Assembly: GCA_902494945.1 (NCBI GenBank) | Contig: CABUVF010000077.1 | Location: forward strand, 1-9,559 | Origin: an uncultured Collinsella sp. | GTDB taxonomy: Bacteria; Actinomycetota; Coriobacteriia; Coriobacteriales; Coriobacteriaceae | DNA length: 9,559 nt | Direction of reading: 5' to 3' | Shown here: one piece after another, positions 7,882 to 9,559 of the stretch | How positions within the stretch are numbered: position 1 is the stretch's first letter | How the letters are laid out: every line of letters starts with the position of its first letter | Program-made: the position numbers and the translations under genes | The notes under the pieces: model-generated | What the model was told of the DNA's origin: nothing | What the model saw: only the letters and a program-made list of their open reading frames with translations | Databases searched by the model: none

Positions 7882-7978
7882 TCACCGCCAAACCCGCCAT
7901 AAGGCATCGAAGTTGATACTGACATCGGGCATCGTTCGCCCGTTCTATGCAATAGGGCAACGCCTGTGGCTTTTGCCC
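7882..7978 (-). promoter_or_regulatory. Structured leader of the YerC-type gene
   Basis: Two hairpins follow the likely transcription start: GGGCAA/TTGCCC (7978-7955, with a nested GCC-ACA-GGC) and CGGGC/GCCCG (7942-7926). A 16-codon ORF (7932-7882) encodes MPDVSINFDALWRVWR and ends one codon before the regulator's ATG, in the same frame. It has two Trp codons but no clear ribosome binding site, so translation is unproven. No T run follows either hairpin, so classic terminator-type attenuation is not evident. Confidence 0.35.
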
Positions 7979-7983
7979 GTAGC

Positions 7984-8014
7984 AGTGTAGCACACCACCA
8001 AACTAAAGCGACAA
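7984..8014 (-). promoter_or_regulatory. Likely promoter of the YerC-type gene
   Basis: On the minus strand TTGTCG (8014-8009) and TACACT (7989-7984) are separated by 19 bases, and the -10 is preceded by TGTGC, giving an extended -10 look. This predicts a ~100-base leader. The 323-base gap 7879-8201 otherwise holds the leader described above and, nearer the plus-strand gene, a palindrome AGGCA-TG-TGCCT at 8146-8157. No clear plus-strand promoter was recognisable, and no gene is supported there. Confidence 0.45.
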
Positions 8015-8201
8015 GACTCTCTGCCAGCGGCGCGTTTTTCAGGACGAACGCCGTTTTGAAACCGAATGCGCACGTAAGCTCCACGAATATTTGAGACAAT
8101 GGGCGGCCAAACAGAGCCGTGCCCGAGCATCTGTCCGAGTTGCAAAGGCATGTGCCTCTCACGCTCCCTCACCACGCCATGCGCAAGAAAGGATTCACAC
8201 C

Positions 8202-8567
8202 ATGCGCTTTATGCTCAACTGGCTTTTGACCTCAATCGCCATCGCGATCGCAACGTTTCTCGTCCCCGGCATTCAGCCCTTCGGCATGGCCGACGCCTGG
8301 GTCTGCTTTGCCTTCGTGGGACTGTTCCTCAACATCGTCGACTCGCTCGTTAAGCCGTTCCTGACGGTCATCTCGCTGCCACTCACTATTATCACGCTTG
8401 GTATTTTTCAGCTTGTGGTCAACAGCTTTATGCTCGAGCTGGCCAGCTACCTGTCGGTCAATCTGCTGGGCGCGGGTATCTCCATCGCCAGCTTTGGATC
8501 GGCGTTTATGGGCAGCATCCTGGTATCCATCATGCGCAGCATTCTCGACAGCATCGCCCGGAACTAA
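8202..8567 (+). CDS. Membrane protein of phage holin superfamily IV (YvlD-like)
   Basis: A 121-residue, very hydrophobic protein with four predicted membrane helices at about 4-24, 29-48, 53-80 and 88-112. The segment NIVDSLVKPFLTVISLPLTI followed by TLGIFQLVVNSFML is the signature of the family labelled 'Mycobacterial 4 TMS phage holin, superfamily IV' (Pfam PF04020), which includes Bacillus YvlD. Despite the name, members are usually chromosomal and of unknown function, and no phage genes lie nearby. I chose the ATG at 8202 because it has AAAGGA eight bases upstream and starts at the conserved first helix; a longer frame from 8091 adds residues unlike the family. The gene stands alone on the plus strand, divergent from the YerC-type gene and convergent with the Rrf2 gene. 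Confidence 0.9.
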   Translation: MRFMLNWLLTSIAIAIATFLVPGIQPFGMADAWVCFAFVGLFLNIVDSLVKPFLTVISLPLTIITLGIFQLVVNSFMLELASYLSVNLLGAGISIASFGSAFMGSILVSIMRSILDSIARN

Positions 8568-8598
8568 AGCGACCGGATACGGACCGCCACAACACGCC

Positions 8599-8638
8599 AA
8601 AACGAAGGCCGTCCATCGCAACGATGGGCGGCCTTGCC
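8599..8638. terminator. Shared terminator between convergent genes
   Basis: A 14-pair stem (8605-8618 with 8622-8635; one G-U pair) closes on a three-base loop. It lies between the stop codons of the holin-family gene (plus) and the Rrf2 gene (minus). In the minus direction it is followed by CGTTTTGG, and in the plus direction only by a weak GCCATTTG tract, so it is probably better for the Rrf2 gene. A smaller CCCCA/TGGGG hairpin sits right after the Rrf2 stop (about 8693-8704). Confidence 0.75.
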
Positions 8639-8704
8639 ATTTGTCGAGCCTCAGAGGGCAGGAAAATCTACCATTTCTACCCCGTCCCCCAATAGCAGGT
8701 GGGG

Positions 8705-9133
8705 CTAGATGACGTAGTCGTAGCCCTCGCTGGGGGCGACGAGCGTATCGAGCGTCACGCCATCGAGGTAGTCGTTGATGAGCTTGTCCAGGTTCTTCCA
8801 CACATCGAGTGTGGGACACTCATCCGAACGCGAACAGCCCTTGCAGTCGCCGTCCAGGCATGCGACCGGTGCCAGACTACCCTCGGTCAGGCGCAGAATC
8901 TCGCCCACCGTGTACTGCTCGGGCGGGCGCGTGAGCACGTAACCACCGCCCTTGCCGCGCATGCCCGAGAGCATATTGGCGCGCACGAGTGTGGCCAAAA
9001 TGTTCTCCAGATACTTCTCCGAAATCCCCTGACGCGCGGCGATCTCTTTGAGGGGAATGCGGCCTGCCGCCTGGTGCTCGGCCAGGTCGACCATAACGCG
9101 CAGGGCATATCTGCCCTTTGTGGAAACCAACAT
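8705..9133 (-). CDS. Rrf2-family transcription regulator with a four-cysteine cluster (IscR/CymR type)
   Basis: A 142-residue protein of standard Rrf2 length. The winged helix-turn-helix is clear: MLVSTKGRYALRVMVDLAEH (1-20), IPLKEIAARQGISEKYLENI (26-45) and a wing RGKGGGYVLTRP (59-70). After the EGSLAPV segment come C92, C97, C100 and C106 (C-x4-C-x2-C-x5-C). Rrf2 members that sense iron-sulfur status, such as IscR and NsrR, place their ligand cysteines here, so cluster binding is a reasonable inference; CymR-type cysteine regulators usually lack this set. The gene is divergent from cysK, which points to control of cysteine or iron-sulfur metabolism, probably with autoregulation. The ribosome site is ordinary but distant: GAAAGG lies about 11 bases before ATG. 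Whether it is an IscR or a CymR functional equivalent cannot be decided here. Confidence 0.9.
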   Translation of the reverse strand: MLVSTKGRYALRVMVDLAEHQAAGRIPLKEIAARQGISEKYLENILATLVRANMLSGMRGKGGGYVLTRPPEQYTVGEILRLTEGSLAPVACLDGDCKGCSRSDECPTLDVWKNLDKLINDYLDGVTLDTLVAPSEGYDYVI

Positions 9134-9164
9134 ATATATTGCTGCCTTTCGGTCTTTTAATTCG

Positions 9165-9201
9165 TAGAAATTCTAGCCGAAATATTGGTTTTGAAAAAAC
9201 C
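9165..9201. promoter_or_regulatory. Candidate Rrf2 promoter with two operator-like palindromes
   Basis: On the minus strand TAGAAT (9175-9170) is a good -10 for the Rrf2 gene, but its -35 position (9198-9193) is poor. The -10 overlaps a perfect 11-base palindrome TAGAAATTCTA (9165-9175). The -35 position overlaps a second perfect palindrome, GGTTTT-GAA-AAAACC (9187-9201). Palindromes over both promoter elements would fit autorepression. The sequences do not obviously match a consensus I can name. Confidence 0.4.
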
Positions 9202-9250
9202 TATTCCCGTCAAGATGGTTAATCGACTCGTAATAATCTTCTATTTCCTA

Positions 9251-9279
9251 TTGCATTACTAGGCTTTAGTGCCTACTAT
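9251..9279 (+). promoter_or_regulatory. cysK promoter with operator-like palindrome in the spacer
   Basis: TTGCAT (9251-9256) and TACTAT (9274-9279) are separated by exactly 17 bases, a strong vegetative promoter. Between and into the -10 lies TAGGC-TTTAGT-GCCTA (9260-9275), an inverted repeat well placed for a repressor. The predicted start near 9286 leaves a ~100-base leader before cysK. Confidence 0.7.
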
Positions 9280-9292
9280 GCTTGCCAACAGC

Positions 9293-9354
9293 AAAACGAA
9301 CAACCCATAAGGTTTGTGGGTTTCGTTGCTACACACACCGTAAAACCACACGGT
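9293..9354 (+). promoter_or_regulatory. Structured 5' leader of cysK
   Basis: An imperfect hairpin pairs AACGAA and ACCCA with TGGGT and TTCGTT (about 9295-9328, with a two-base bulge). A second, ACCGT/ACGGT, lies at about 9337-9354. A competing AACC/GGTT pairing exists inside the first. No T-box, S-box or other riboswitch core was recognised, so this is only a structured leader. Confidence 0.35.
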
Positions 9355-9386
9355 ATCCAGTCATTTGAACACTTTGGAGGTTCACC

Positions 9387-9559
9387 ATGAGCAATGTTTA
9401 CACGTCCATCGATCAGCTTATCGGCCACACTCCGCTTCTGGAGCTCACTCACTTTGAGGCCGATGAGGACCTCAAGGCCCGCGTGCTCGTCAAGCTGGAA
9501 TACTTCAACCCCGCCGGATCCGTTAAAGACCGCGTCGCCAAGAACATGATTGACGAGGC
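9387..9559 (+). CDS. cysK: Cysteine synthase A, N-terminal part (cut by window edge)
   Basis: Fifty-seven complete codons are visible before the window ends. The protein begins MSNVYTSIDQLIGHTPLLEL and contains NPAGSVKDR (41-49), the PLP-site signature of O-acetylserine sulfhydrylases with K47 as the expected Schiff-base lysine. The enzyme makes cysteine from O-acetylserine and sulfide in the cytoplasm. GGAGG lies six bases before the ATG, and a 17-base-spaced promoter lies about 110 bases upstream. The divergent Rrf2 gene is the likely regulator; in Bacillus the related CymR works together with CysK itself. A cystathionine beta-synthase-like or CysM paralogue shares this motif, but the 'IGHTPLLEL' start and the context favour CysK. 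Confidence 0.92.
   Translation, partial: MSNVYTSIDQLIGHTPLLELTHFEADEDLKARVLVKLEYFNPAGSVKDRVAKNMIDE

Noticed and set aside
7875..8162. 95-codon minus-strand frame whose TGA overlaps the yerC ATG
   Set aside because: The overlap looked like coupling, but the likely promoter lies inside this frame, no ribosome site is seen and the sequence resembles no domain I know.
8202..8567. Holin-family protein as evidence of a prophage or lysis module
   Set aside because: The family name is historical; no endolysin, integrase or structural phage genes are nearby and the neighbours are housekeeping genes.
9286..9386. T-box or SAM riboswitch upstream of cysK
   Set aside because: No recognisable conserved T-box sequence, S-box core or terminator/antiterminator pair could be found.

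Overview
The window reads as ordinary chromosomal DNA from a GC-rich, Gram-positive-type bacterium. My best guess is a Coriobacteriia member such as Collinsella. That rests on the high-GC coding sequence, a two-subunit AddAB/RexAB-type nuclease, a YerC-type TrpR regulator and the general look of the proteins. It is an impression, not a database result.

Layout: positions 1-391 (minus strand) hold a small DUF3284-like gene whose stop codon overlaps the start of an MFS-type transporter that runs off the left edge. Positions 585-7358 (minus) hold a two-gene operon, addB then addA, encoding a double-strand-break-processing helicase-nuclease. It ends in a strong hairpin terminator at 535-573. Positions 7359-7578 are intergenic and carry a long imperfect palindrome (7442-7528) and the terminator of the next gene. 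Positions 7579-7878 (minus) encode a YerC/YecD TrpR-family regulator with a structured leader. Positions 8202-8567 (plus) encode a four-helix membrane protein of the 'phage holin superfamily IV' (YvlD-like) family. It converges on an Rrf2-family regulator at 8705-9133 (minus), with a shared hairpin terminator between them. From 9387 the window enters cysK, which is divergent from the Rrf2 gene and continues past the right edge.

How the genes work together: AddA supplies the motor helicase and one RecB-type nuclease. AddB supplies the second nuclease and the presumed recognition scaffold. The Rrf2-cysK pair looks like a cysteine/iron-sulfur-responsive control unit: the regulator carries four clustered cysteines, and the shared 253-base intergenic region contains three short palindromes overlapping the likely promoters.

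No CRISPR array, insertion sequence, tRNA or rRNA was seen. I did not find a clearly new multi-gene system. The points most worth a second look are the AddB lacking both Walker A and the usual cysteine tetrad, the 87-base palindromic element, the YerC leader and the Rrf2/cysK regulatory region.
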